Positions 48,315-57,890 of a stretch of DNA of 64,000 bases are shown here, piece by piece. This stretch comes from Blasia pusilla (taxonomy: Eukaryota; Marchantiophyta; Marchantiopsida; Blasiales), in the NCBI GenBank assembly GCA_050084515.1, contig CM114274.1, forward strand, positions 35,588,001-35,652,000. Direction: 5' to 3'. Numbering within the stretch: the first letter of the stretch is position 1; every line of letters starts with the position of its first letter. Position numbers and translations under genes: made by a program. The notes under the pieces were generated by a model. The model was given only the letters and a program-made list of their open reading frames with translations. It was not told the DNA's origin and made no database searches.

Positions 48315-49964
48315 ATGGCGTCATCCTCTCCCTCTATTGTGCCAGTGGAGGAGACTTGGGAGCCATTACTTGGGCCCAAGCTTAGGGGAGGTGAGAAACG
48401 ATGCTTGACACAATTCCCACGTGCTTATAGGAGTTGTTTTGCCTTTAGCATGAAGGAGTTGGGTGCTTTGGTTGGACACGGTATACGGATTGATTTGTCT
48501 AGTGATTCGCCAATCTTCCGTCGTCCCTACCGATATAGTGATATGGAGAGGGACCTGATTCAGAGTAGGAAGTTGGACCTTTTGGAGGCTGGATTAGTGG
48601 AGTTGTCACATGGAGAGTATGCATCAGCCATTGTCATGCCTGCTAAAAAGGATGTGCATGGCAGCTACACGGATAGGCGGATGTGTGGAGATTACCGTTC
48701 TATCAATCGGCAGACCAAGGCCGATAGGTATGCCATGCCTACACCTGAGGAGATCTTTGATGTGGTGGGACAGACAAATATTTGTAGTACTTTGGATCTT
48801 CGGGCAGGATACCATCAGTTGCCAATTCGAGAGAGTAACAAGGCCAAGACAACATGTTGGGGTGTCAACTCTCATGGCAAGTATTGTTTGTATGAGTGGA
48901 AATTCTTATCCTTTGGGTTGAAGAATGCACCTGTCGAGTTTCAGAGAGTGATGGACAGGATCCTAGCAAGGTTGGATTTTGTTCGGTGTTATATTGATGA
49001 TATCTTGGTGTTCAGTAACACGGTGGAGGAGCATCAGATACATTTGCAGATTGTGTTTGAGCGGTTGAAAGCTCATGGTCTACATTTGCATCCAAGAAAG
49101 TGTAAGTTCTTACATGAGGATGTAGAGTACTTGGGTCATGTGATCTATCCAGGTGGTTTGGGAGTTCAGCAAGCAAAGGTGGAGGCTATTGCACTTATTC
49201 CTTGTCCAGTAGATGTGAGTAGAGTTTGGGCATTCATGGGATTAGCGAACTACTATCGGAGGTATGTGAAGGGATTTAGTGCTATGGCAAAGCCTTTGAA
49301 CCAATTGCTGAAATTAGATCAGGAGTGGCACTGGGGAGATGATCAAGAGAGAGCTTTTGTGGAGCTAAAGGCCCAAATGGTGAGGGCGCCTATCTTAAGG
49401 AGACCTATCAGAGGGCGCCCATTTCAGTTACACACTGATTGGAGTAGGTTGGGACTTGGAGCGGTGTTAACACAACATAATGATGAGCATATGGAGTCTT
49501 TGGTGGCCTATGCAAGTCGTTTGAATAATACAGCGGAATCGCGCTATAGTTCATATGAGGGAGAGTGCTTGGCACTAGTGTGGGATGTGGCACACTTTAG
49601 GTGTTACTTGTTTGGCACACAGTTTATCCTTGTTACTGATCACCAACCGCTTAAGTGGTTGATGGAGTCTGACAAGCTTAGAGGGAAGCTTGCACGGTGG
49701 GCTCTTATCTTACAGGAGTATGACTTCCAAGTGGTACATAGACATGGAGTTGCCAACCTTGATGGTGATGGGTTGAGTAGGAACCCATGTACTAGCCAAG
49801 AGGATGCAACTGGGGCTAGATGGCATGGCGAGGTTGATGAGGAGATAGTGTCAGGTTGGCATGCATCCGCCTTTTTATGTTGGTTGGGGGTGGACTCTAG
49901 TATGGAGGACCACATGACATCTTACTCTAGTCAGAGGGTAGATGGCCAAGCCTTCAGATCCTAA
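48315..49964 (+). CDS. Ty3/gypsy reverse transcriptase and RNase H (549-codon open frame)
   Basis: The only long uninterrupted part of the element. RT: RRPYRYSDMERD, IVMPAKKDVHGSYTDRRMC, GDYRSINRQTKADRYAMP, CSTLDLRAGYHQLPI (first catalytic Asp at residue 161), LSFGLKNAPVEFQRVMD, and YIDDILVFS (residues 226-234, catalytic Asp pair). The connection holds YLGHVI and FMGLANYYRRYVKGFS. RNase H: FQLHTDWSRLGLGAVLTQ (D375), SSYEGECLALVWDV (E417), VTDHQPLKWLM (D442) and ANLDGDGLSRN. The first Met shown is only the first after a stop; the natural product would be part of a gag-pol polyprotein, with the methyltransferase just upstream in the same frame. Confidence 0.9.
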   Translation: MASSSPSIVPVEETWEPLLGPKLRGGEKRCLTQFPRAYRSCFAFSMKELGALVGHGIRIDLSSDSPIFRRPYRYSDMERDLIQSRKLDLLEAGLVELSHGEYASAIVMPAKKDVHGSYTDRRMCGDYRSINRQTKADRYAMPTPEEIFDVVGQTNICSTLDLRAGYHQLPIRESNKAKTTCWGVNSHGKYCLYEWKFLSFGLKNAPVEFQRVMDRILARLDFVRCYIDDILVFSNTVEEHQIHLQIVFERLKAHGLHLHPRKCKFLHEDVEYLGHVIYPGGLGVQQAKVEAIALIPCPVDVSRVWAFMGLANYYRRYVKGFSAMAKPLNQLLKLDQEWHWGDDQERAFVELKAQMVRAPILRRPIRGRPFQLHTDWSRLGLGAVLTQHNDEHMESLVAYASRLNNTAESRYSSYEGECLALVWDVAHFRCYLFGTQFILVTDHQPLKWLMESDKLRGKLARWALILQEYDFQVVHRHGVANLDGDGLSRNPCTSQEDATGARWHGEVDEEIVSGWHASAFLCWLGVDSSMEDHMTSYSSQRVDGQAFRS

Positions 49965-51230
49965 GGTTCGAGATGGTGATACGGATCAGCGTGATATTCA
50001 TGATGATGTGTTGGTGTTGGAGTTCCTACGGACCAATAGGCTGCCATGCATAGTGAGTGCCAAGGAGCGAGACCGTGTTCTTCAACGTGCTAAGAGGTAT
50101 CGATTGGAGGGAACACATATTCTCCGCGTGTGGGAGAATGGTAGAGTATGAGTAATGCCGCATTTGGCTCAGAGAGAGCACATTGTGCGACATGCCCATG
50201 AGGAGTTGGGACATTTTGGGGTAAAGCGTACGTATAGCTTACTCCTTGGTCAACATTGGTGGCGTGGCATGCATACTCAGGTGCAGAAATTGGTGTCACG
50301 TTGTATGGTTTGTGATCGGGTGAGGGCATCATTCAATGCCCCTACACCACAGTTACACCCCTTGCCTATTATGGGGTTTGGGTAACCGTTGGAGTATGGA
50401 CTTTGCGGGACTATTACCGTTGACTGTATGATATCATCGATATGTGTTGGTGATTTTGGAACACTTCTCCAAGTGGATTGAGTTGGTGGCATTACCTGAC
50501 AAGGCAAGTGAGGGAATGGCGTATGTGTTTCTTGATAGAGTGCTTAGACATTTTGGTGCACCAGTTGAAGTGCTGACCGACCAGGGTACAGAGTTTCACG
50601 GTGAGTTTCAGGTCTTGTATGACAAGGCATTGATTGATCATCAGACCACGTCTCGAGATCATCCAGAGGCAGATGGTTTGGTTGAGCGTGTGGTTCAGAC
50701 GGTGAAGAGGGCATTGTGCAAGTATGGCCTACAGAAGGGGCATCTTGGAGATTGGGATATTCAGTTGCCATGGTTAGCCATGGGGTATAGGTTCAGTCGC
50801 CAAGCATCCTTGGCTTCCTTCTCACCTTATTTTTCATTATACGGCCGAGATCCGAGACTTGCAAAGAACAATTAGTCGGGAGTCTAGTGAGGTGGTGAAC
50901 CTTGATGACCGAGAGATGTGGATGAGAGTGTGTTCTCGTGAGGCGAGCTCTTTCGGAGAGTTATGCCAACAGCCTTTGAGAATCTTGCCATTGCTCAACA
51001 TAGGGATACGTTGCGGTATGCAACCATTCGGGGTGGAGGTTATTGACCATCGATTTATAGGTTCCATGTGGGGGACTATGTCTATTTGCAGCAGATTGCA
51101 CCGACAACGTTGGATGTGACGAGTGCGGGAGGTGTTAGCTTCTGGAGTTCTCATGTTGGAGGGTTGTGATGGAGTTTTTTGGAAGGACCATATGCGTAAT
51201 TGTGCGCCATGTCATCTTCCAAATGTGGAT
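49942..51230 (+). pseudogene. Ty3/gypsy integrase (broken), copy 2
   Basis: HHCC domain: HAHEELGHFGVKRTYSLLLG then SRCMVCDRVRAS. Core: EHFSKWIELVALPDKAS, VLTDQGTEFHGEF (catalytic Asp), HPEADGLVERVVQTVK (catalytic Glu), QLPWLAMGYRFSRQASL. C-terminal part is in several frames with stops near 50151, 50385, 50873 and 51045. Same domain wording as copy 1 at 360-1450. Confidence 0.87.
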
Positions 51231-51276
51231 GGTACTGTTGACCCAAGCTTAGCCATGATACATGCTAGCTTGAGGT

Positions 51277-51410
51277 GCATGTTGTGTGGGTCTGCTGGTA
51301 ACGCAGCCCGTATGTTGGTGTGTGATCGATGTTCTAGGGGTTGGCACAGGATGTGTTTGACTCCACGTGTGGATGTTGTTCCTACTGGAAGGTAGGTTTG
51401 TCTTTGATGT
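51277..51410 (+). pseudogene. C-terminal PHD-type zinc finger of the gypsy polyprotein, copy 2
   Basis: CMLCGSAGNAARMLVCDRC, then SRGWHRMCL and a final VCL-x-C, matching C-x2-C, C-x2-C, H-x2-C, C-x2-C of a PHD finger, including the aromatic residue before the His. Two in-frame stops (TAG where copy 1 has Trp, TGA in the last C-x2-C) truncate it. Likely role by family: recognition of histone H3 tail state, comparable to the chromodomain of chromoviruses such as the one at 57.9-63.8 kb. Confidence 0.78.
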
Positions 51411-51694
51411 ACTTAGGAGAGGTAGATGACTTGATCTTTGCATGATATGGATTACAGATGTGTGACTAATGATGGGGCAACCTAGCACCCGGCCTTCTGA
51501 TTCGTGCACCCAAGAAGGTGTATAGCATGTAGTAGATGTATAGGGCTACCTGGGAGTTAGAGGGACCTAACCGCCAGTTAGAAGGGCGAGTTGTGGTACA
51601 CTTGTGTTTGTGGATGCTCTCGTCTATGTTATGTATGTATGTGAGTATGGTATGTCAGCGATGTATGTTGTATGACGATGTGGATTCGCACGAC
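51411..51694 (+). other. 3' non-coding end of the DNMT-gypsy element
   Basis: Shared with copy 1 at 1630-1925: GATGGGGC, AGCACCCGGCCTTCT, a GTTAGAGGGACCTAAC foldback and a terminal CGCACGACA. Probably polypurine tract and 3' LTR, but the LTR start was not delimited. Confidence 0.55.
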
Positions 51695-51838
51695 AAGCAA
51701 TTGATGATGTTGCACATAAATTCAAATTATTTTCTTGCTGCCCGTAGCATGTGAACAAATTTCTTGTTGCCCAATTCCCACGTGTCAAGCAGAGAAGTGT
51801 TTGCAAATCAAGAAGGCACTCTCCCATAATAATATAGA
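51695..51838 (-). mobile_element. Right part of short Helitron H2
   Basis: Continuation of the 70 bp at 42270-42339. On the minus strand it begins TCTATATTATTATGGGAGAG at 51838, the typical 5' end of this family. Confidence 0.75.
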
Positions 51839-52052
51839 TGAGGTGTTTGTGCGAGGTAAGGGAAATAAAAAAATTTGTTTGAAGAGTTAGTGTATAGTCT
51901 GTAAAGGGAAGTGATTAATGATGTTGCACATAAATTCAAACTATTTTCTTGTTGCCCGTAGCATGTGAAATATTTTCTTGATGCCCAGTTGCCATGTGTC
52001 AAGCATAGAGATGTTTGCAAATCAAGAAGGCACTCTCCCATAATAATATAGA
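51839..52052 (-). mobile_element. Short non-autonomous Helitron (H3), tandem to H2
   Basis: 214 bp, on the minus strand from TCTATATTATTATGGGAGAG at 52052 to a degenerate 3' end near 51839 where the CTAG is no longer recognisable. Nearly identical to H2 over its whole length (GGCACTCTCCCATAATAATA in both), giving a head-to-tail pair. Confidence 0.75.
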
Positions 52053-52888
52053 TTTGTAAGAGTCCACGAACCACCAATCAAGTGTCATTAGCTTGTCCTT
52101 GTAAACCCTTGTGCCTATTCATCCTCGGGTGAGCCATGTAGGGTGAAAGTCAAGTTAATCCATGAGGAACATCTAGGAAAAATTGAGTTTATAAGCCGGC
52201 TTTGAACACATGATCTGATATTCTGAAGGGGGAGAAGTTGTCAATTGTGCTACAATCTCCTGCACACTAGTAAGGGGAACGAACGATATAGACTTAGTTT
52301 ACATGAGGATTTCAAAGAAGGACCACGATTAACTAACCCAACCTCGGGTTAGAAAACCCGAGCATGAATAGACGCGAGGGTGTAAACCATTCATATTCCT
52401 CAAAAATATAATGGAAGTACCGATTTTTAAGATGAGACAATGGAGTGGCTAATGGGAAGGGAGACACATATTCAAGAATGTTATGGGATAGATATGGCTG
52501 ATGAGGGTTTATGTTAAGACTGAGAATTTTTATTCTTGGATACACGATATAAGTATACAAGAACATTTATGACAAGATGAATTAAAAAAATAATTTTTTT
52601 AATGATAAAGCATAGAATGATGATTAGTACCTCATCGTTCCATCAAGACATCACTTCGACATTGATTTCGTCAACATCTTTGTTCCTTACAGCCAATATA
52701 ATTATGCTCCTCAAGAAGGTGATGTCGTGAAACATTAATGGTTTATTCCCATGTAGAGTACCAATGAGATCATGTATTTTATTTGTCTTAGAGACCATAT
52801 CATATAGTAATGCAATGATGTTCTCTCCTACACAAAGATGATGTTGTAGTACAAGATCTTCTCCCTATGGAAAATTGCTAAACAAGCA
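52053..52888 (-). pseudogene. Decayed Helitron helicase (H4)
   Basis: The minus strand near 52060-52100 and 52620-52888 resembles H1 helicase DNA at 41120-41170 and 41480-41720 (for example TCCACGAA.C.CCAATC and the region encoding the MSQFLER-type stretch). It is too decayed to read as protein. The middle (52110-52600) has no recognised content. The copia element starts within it. Confidence 0.5.
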
Positions 52889-52892
52889 TAAC

Positions 52893-53174
52893 TGGTGGAA
52901 AACGGCTCTCACACACACACATCACCATGGAGAACAAAATTTGTAATGAGAGAATGAGTGGAGGCTGGTCCTCTTCTCAATTATATAGGGTATATACAAG
53001 CAATCCTAACCCTATCCTTAACCATAGTCTCGGGTTAGACTAACTGTGATTAACTAACCCTAGTTAAAATAATCATGCTTAACTGACTAACAAAGATTAA
53101 GTTTCCTTACTTCGTGTGAGTACCAAATGTAGCAGTTCAGGTGTTTCATGAGCTTGAATGTAACTCAATCTTCA
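52893..53174 (-). repeat. Probable 3' LTR of the copia element
   Basis: On the minus strand it would start TGAAGATTGAG after a purine tract (GCTTGAGGGGAAGTAT) and end TTTTCCACCA at 52893, with a TATATAATTG promoter-like box and a TTCTCTCATTACAA stretch typical of copia U3-R-U5. The 5' LTR needed for proof is outside the window. An alternative start is at 53581, where AAGGGGAAGGCTAT is followed by TGTTAGGGG. Confidence 0.45.
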
Positions 53175-53202
53175 ATACTTCCCCTCAAGCTCATATCCAT
53201 AT

Positions 53203-53581
53203 TGTCGTGCGCATACATATCGCTACACAACATACATCGTTGGTCACATCTACACCACACAACACCGATCTTCCCCCCATACGGGTCGATCCACACATGT
53301 ACAAAAATTAACTCATACATATACATGGAGATCACACAACAAAAATGAAGAGTAGTAAAAATGGCACACCCGGCCTAAAACTCCACTCCTCATTCTACAT
53401 CGGCATATCGAGCCTCGTCCACCCTTTGCTATCAAGGAATCCGGACGCTAGCATCCTAGTCCTATCTCACACACATACAAGAGAGGTGCTCCAACGGCCC
53501 AACATGAGAAAGATGGCTTAGGAAAGCCACCTTCCTCTCTTAAATAGGGTTGGGAAGAGCCAAAAGGCTCTTCCCCTAACA
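53203..53581 (-). repeat. Possible solo LTR sharing its end with the DNMT-gypsy family
   Basis: 379 bp bounded by TGTTAGGGG (minus strand, from 53581) and CGCACGACA (to 53203). Its last 37 nt match the last 37 nt of gypsy copy 1 (1889-1925) with one difference. A clear target duplication was not found, so it may instead be part of the copia LTR. Confidence 0.4.
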
Positions 53582-53804
53582 ATAGCCTTCCCCTTGATAA
53601 CATGTGCGCACAGGTTACCAGGGGCGGGTGACATGGTCAACAAGTCACCCAACTGTGGAAGACCTCAACATGAAAGTTCTCAGAAACAACGTTCTTGACA
53701 CAATGGACCAATCCTCAACCTCATCCGACACCGTGGGACAAAGTTACACTCAAGATAGTCCGCTGGCTCCTACGCCCTATCCAGGATAGATCTCGGCCTA
53801 TCGA

Positions 53805-54209
53805 CTACTCAGATGTGACAATATCTCTAACGCCTAAATCCTTTCTAATCATCTTAAACTTATCTCTAGACAATGCCTTTGTAAAGATGTCAGCAATTTG
53901 CTGATCTGTACCTATATACACAAGATCAATTTCTCCTGCAAGCACTTTCTCTCTGATAAAATGAAAGTGCACCTCAACATGCTTTGTACGAGGATGAAAC
54001 ACAGGGTTATTAGCAAGCTTGATGCTACTAATATTGTCTGCATATATTACACTAGGTCCTAAGTTACTAACATCAATCTCAACAAATAATCGATGAAGCC
54101 ACACCGCCTCACATGCTGTATTGGTTGCTCCTCTGTACTCAGCCTCTGTTGAAGATAAAGCAATTGTAGGTTGCTTCTTTGAATCCCAACTTATAGTTGT
54201 GTTTCCCAA
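53805..54209 (-). pseudogene. Ty1/copia RNase H
   Basis: C-terminal domain of copia pol: SWDSKKQPTIALSSTEAEYR (catalytic Glu region), AVWLHRLFVEI, IYADNISSIKLANNP, HPRTKHVEVHFHFIREKV and ADIFTKALSRDKF. Open for 134 codons to a stop after VTSE. The upstream part with the first catalytic Asp is in a broken stretch at 54209-54279. Confidence 0.88.
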
Positions 54210-54278
54210 AGTAAATGAATAACTAGATGTGGAGTATCGATCAGATACGCTTTCTGCCCAATCTGCATCTGTAAATCC

Positions 54279-55537
54279 CTATAATTGAAAACTCGGAGAA
54301 GGTTCGAATTGAAGCCCGAATTGAATAGAGAATTTCACATATCGCATAATCCTCCTCACAACATCAAGGTGAGGTTTTTGAGGTACTTGCATAAACTGGC
54401 TCACTAGGCTAACAACATAGCTCAAATCTGGTGTGGTTATAGTTAGATAGATCAAACTTCCAACGGTGTGCCTATACATATTAGAATCTGCAAGCAGCTC
54501 TCCTTCATCCACTCTTAGCTTCACGCTCTGGTCCAACAGTGTAGAGATTGGCTTACAAGCCGTCATACCTTATTTTGAAAGCATATGAACAGCATATTGT
54601 TGTTGTAGTAACCACATGCTCTCTCCAACCTTGATAAACTCAATACCAAGGAAGTACTTGAGTTCTCCCAACTCCTTCATATCAAATTCTGCTTGTAACT
54701 TAAGCTTGACTTGTTGTACCATTTCTTCAATATTCCTAGTAATCAAGAGATCGTCAACATACAACGCAATGAGAAGTGTATGATCCTGTCCTCTCAAGAC
54801 ATATAACGAGGAGTCAGAATCACATACCCTAAAACCCAACTCTTGTAGGACGTATGTAATCTTGCCATACCAAGCTCTTGGAGCTTGTTTGAGCCCGTAT
54901 AGAGATTTCTTCAACCTTTTACGTGAAATGGAAACTTGGGATGCTTGTATCCACGTGGTTGAGTGATATATAACTCCTCGTATAGATCTCCATTCAAGAA
55001 GGCATTCTTGAAGTCCATGTGATGTAATCTCCACTTCTTACTTACTACAACTGCAACCAGTGTTCTCGTAGTCGCTATCTTTGCAACAAGGCTAAATATT
55101 TCCTCATAATCGATACCATATTGTTGTGCATAGCCCTTAGCCACCAATCTCTCTTTGTATTTCTTAATTGTACCATCTTGATTGCGTTTGATTTTGTAAA
55201 CCCATTTGCAACCAATAGCTTTCTTACCGGAAGGTATATCAACCAGCTCCCATGTTTGTTGATGTCTTAATGTAACAAGCTCTTCCTCCATAGCTTCAAT
55301 CCATTCGGCTTTACTCGAAGCTTCTTTAAAACAACTCGGCTCATGATTTTTAAGGATAGTCATCATATATGCATGATGTGTCGCAAGGAAACCTTCATTT
55401 ATGAATATATGAACTGGATGTGTAACTCTACTTGATCTACAAAGTTGTTGTTCAGAGGTAGATGCCTCTGACACCTGCCTTGAGCTCTGACTAGTGTCAA
55501 CAGACTGAATATGTACTATTCCCGTCCATGGATTCAC
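54279..55537 (-). pseudogene. Ty1/copia reverse transcriptase
   Basis: Read in order: EWIEAMEEELVTLRHQQTWE, GCKWVYKIKRNQDGTIKKYK, RLVAKGYAQQYGIDYEEIFS, DFKNAFLNGDLYEELYITQP; then after a frame change, YGLKQAPRAWYGKI, LYVDDLLITRN (catalytic Asp pair), ELKYFLGIEF; then after a further break, GSLIYLTITTPDLSYVV. Frame changes near 54930 and 54570 and a short gap break the gene. Confidence 0.88.
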
Positions 55538-55564
55538 ATATTTAATTGATGAATCTAGGACCTC

Positions 55565-56062
55565 TCATAATCCTGCACTAGTACTTGGGGAAGTTGAAGA
55601 CAATGTTTGTTGGTTTACAGTCATATTCTCCCCCTCAACAAACAAGTTTAGAAGTGGAATAGGCTCAGATGGAGCATACCATGACTTTAGCTCATCAAAG
55701 ACAACATCACGACTAATAATAAGCTGCCTAGAGGATGGAATGTAGCACATATACCCCTTAGTTCCATCAGCATAGCCAATGAAGATACATCTTTCAGACT
55801 TGGGGTCTAATTTTTCACGTCTCTCAGAAGGAACATGAGCATAACAAATACAGCTAAATACTTTCAAGAAGGAAAAATCAGGTTTATTTTTTGTGAAGAC
55901 TTCAAATGGAGTTTTATCATGAACTCGTGTTGTTGGAGTTCGGTTGATTAAGAAGACTGCACATACTACAGCCTCTGCCCAATACACCTTAGGCATGTTC
56001 TTTTCATTCAGCATAGCTCGTGCCGCTTCAGCAATATGTCGATTCTTCCTCTCAACAACTCC
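55565..56062 (-). pseudogene. Ty1/copia integrase, C-terminal part
   Basis: NGVVERKNRHIAEAARAMLN contains the catalytic Glu of the integrase core, followed by YWAEAVVCAVFLINRTPT, TPFEVFTKNKPDFSFLKVFS, CYAHVPSERREKLDPKSERC and FIGYADGTKGYMCY, the usual copia integrase tail. The upstream part continues at 57098 beyond the solo LTR. Confidence 0.88.
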
Positions 56063-56067
56063 ATTTT

Positions 56068-57092
56068 TGTCGCGACCCTCATAACCAAACAACACCAAAT
56101 ACGCGCCAAGCGAAACATCAGAACTCAAAGGAACTCACGCCGCGAGGTTTGCGCTTTGGAGAGGCGTTTGGAAGAGTCTCTTAGAAAAGTCTAAGAGACG
56201 AAACGCGGAACAGAGTTGTGCGTTTCATGCGTTAGTGGTTGCGACCAGGAAACCTAGACCAAACGCGAGCCGAGACTTGAGATGAGTTGAGTCTTGGAGG
56301 TTGGTTGCCAAAGAGGTGAGAACCAGTTTGGAACACGGCTAGCATTTGGGAGAATCTGACTGTGTTTAGGACCATAACGTTGAGCTCCGAGATGCGTTCG
56401 GGACAAGTAAGGGCGCGTTGGAAAGCTGATTTTGAGACGCTTCCAACGTACTAAAGATCTCAGCAAACGCATAAGTACAAGCTGAGATATTGGCCGAAAA
56501 CGATTCAGAGAGCAATCGGGTTGAGGGCCAGTGGAGGGGCCAGGTGTCTTTCCCTAAATGTAGGGGCCCCGGAGATCCCCAGAAGTACTAGTAAGGGGAG
56601 TACCTTCTCTGAGATGTCTCGGGAAATGAAACCCCACTTTGGCGCCAAACGGCGTTTGAGGCACGGGATGAAACGGGAGTTTGGCGCGGAAACCCGAAAC
56701 CCAAACCTGATCCAAAGGAGTGGACTTTGTACGCCACACTTGGATTCCAACTCGAGATTCACTTTCTGCGAGTCTTGTGAGGAACTCATTGGATGTTCAT
56801 CGGACAGTTGGAACCACTAGGCGCGAAACGCCGTTTCAGGTTCCTGAACCGACCAGAAAGTCTGTCCCAAGTCTTTCGAGACTTGCCCGTGTTGGAAACC
56901 GTGAAACTAGGAAGGTTGAGCTTGAAGAGAAAGTCCGAGACGAGAACTCGGAAAGTAATCCCGCTGATTGATCCAAGACCCGACTAACCGAAGTGCGTGT
57001 TTGGATGCAGATCAGCGTTGAGAGCGTGACCTACTGAACGCACGCTTCCGCAACAAACAAGATTAAAGTTCAAGGAGAGTAGGCGCACGACA
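56068..57092 (+). mobile_element. Solo LTR of the chromovirus family, in the copia integrase
   Basis: 1025 bp starting TGTCGCGACC and ending CGCACGACA, flanked by perfect 5-bp duplications ATTTT (56063-56067 and 57093-57097). It matches both ends of the LTRs at 57891 and 62788. The internal region was lost, most likely by recombination between two LTRs. Frames inside it (for example plus 56521-56820) are LTR sequence, not genes. Confidence 0.9.
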
Positions 57093-57097
57093 ATTTT

Positions 57098-57885
57098 GTT
57101 GTGGAGTGTAATGGCAAGTCACTTGAAGTTGGATGCAATTGTGACGTAAATAGTCATCAAACTTTGTTGAAAGATACTCTCCTCCTCCATCACAACGCAA
57201 TTTCAGAATGTGTTATCCAGTCTGCTTCTCTACTAGGACTTTGAATGTTTGGAACATTGAGAATACCTATGACTTGGCTTTTAGAAAGTATACCCATATA
57301 TACCTAGAGAAGTCATCAATAAATGAAACAAAGTACTGGAAACCACTAAGGCTATGTTGTGATGCTGTCCACACATCACTGTGGATCAACTCCAATATCT
57401 TGGATGCTCTTCTATCTTGCTTTGGAAAAGAAAATCTAGCTTGTTTTCCAAATTGGCAAACATGACATACCTCTAACGTAGCAGGACTCGTTAATTTAGG
57501 GAGTCCTATTACAATATTAGATGATGAAAGACTTTGTAATCTTTGAAGATTCATATGTCCAATTCTTTTATGCCACACATTTAGATCTATGACTTGTTGG
57601 CCGATTTGACCAAACATTGTTGTTTGAATCTCTAGCATAGAAACATCTAATTTGAACATTCTGCCAGATCTAGTTTCTTTGGCTATCGTAGTCTGGTCAT
57701 CTATTGTTTCAATGAAACAACCATCTACGTTAAACATCACTTGATAACCCTGTTCTACTATTGGTCCTACACAAATAAAATGTCTTGTAATGGTAGGAAC
57801 ATAGAGAATATTTCCAAGAGCACAAAGACCATCTGATGCTATTGCAACTTTACCGGTATGCATGATATGATGTTGAGTATCATCT
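57098..57885 (-). pseudogene. Ty1/copia pre-integrase and integrase core, N-terminal part
   Basis: Reads DDTQHHIMHTGKVAIAS, then NILYVPTITRHFICVG, the GAG-pre-integrase zinc motif WHKRIGHMN with CHVCQFGKQARFSF, and the core start LIHSDVWTASQ (first catalytic Asp) and FVSFIDDFSRYIWVYFLK. Continues right to left into 56062 after the solo LTR. Confidence 0.87.
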
Positions 57886-57890
57886 CTTGT

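Larger units (their letters stand above)
42340..51694 (+). mobile_element. Ty3/gypsy element encoding a cytosine methyltransferase and a PHD finger (copy 2)
   Basis: About 9.35 kb. Domain order on the plus strand: gag-like (44053-45300), two CCHC knuckles (45355-45520), retropepsin (around 46375), DNMT3-like methyltransferase (47111-48053), reverse transcriptase and RNase H (48315-49964), integrase (49960-51230), PHD finger (51277-51410). Gag, protease and the first methyltransferase motif share one frame and the rest follows after small frame changes, so the ancestor probably had one gag-pol reading frame. The insertion splits a Helitron; the flanks read AAGCG at 42335-42339 and AAGCA at 51695-51699, a likely 5-bp duplication with one change, although this leaves the 3' end one base short of the usual CA. 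No LTR pair was found by eye: the first 300 bp do not match the last 300 bp. Confidence 0.85.

Noticed and set aside
56521-56820. Plus-strand frame with apparent coding potential
   Set aside because: It lies entirely within the solo LTR; similar sequence occurs in the 3' LTR at 63216-63500.
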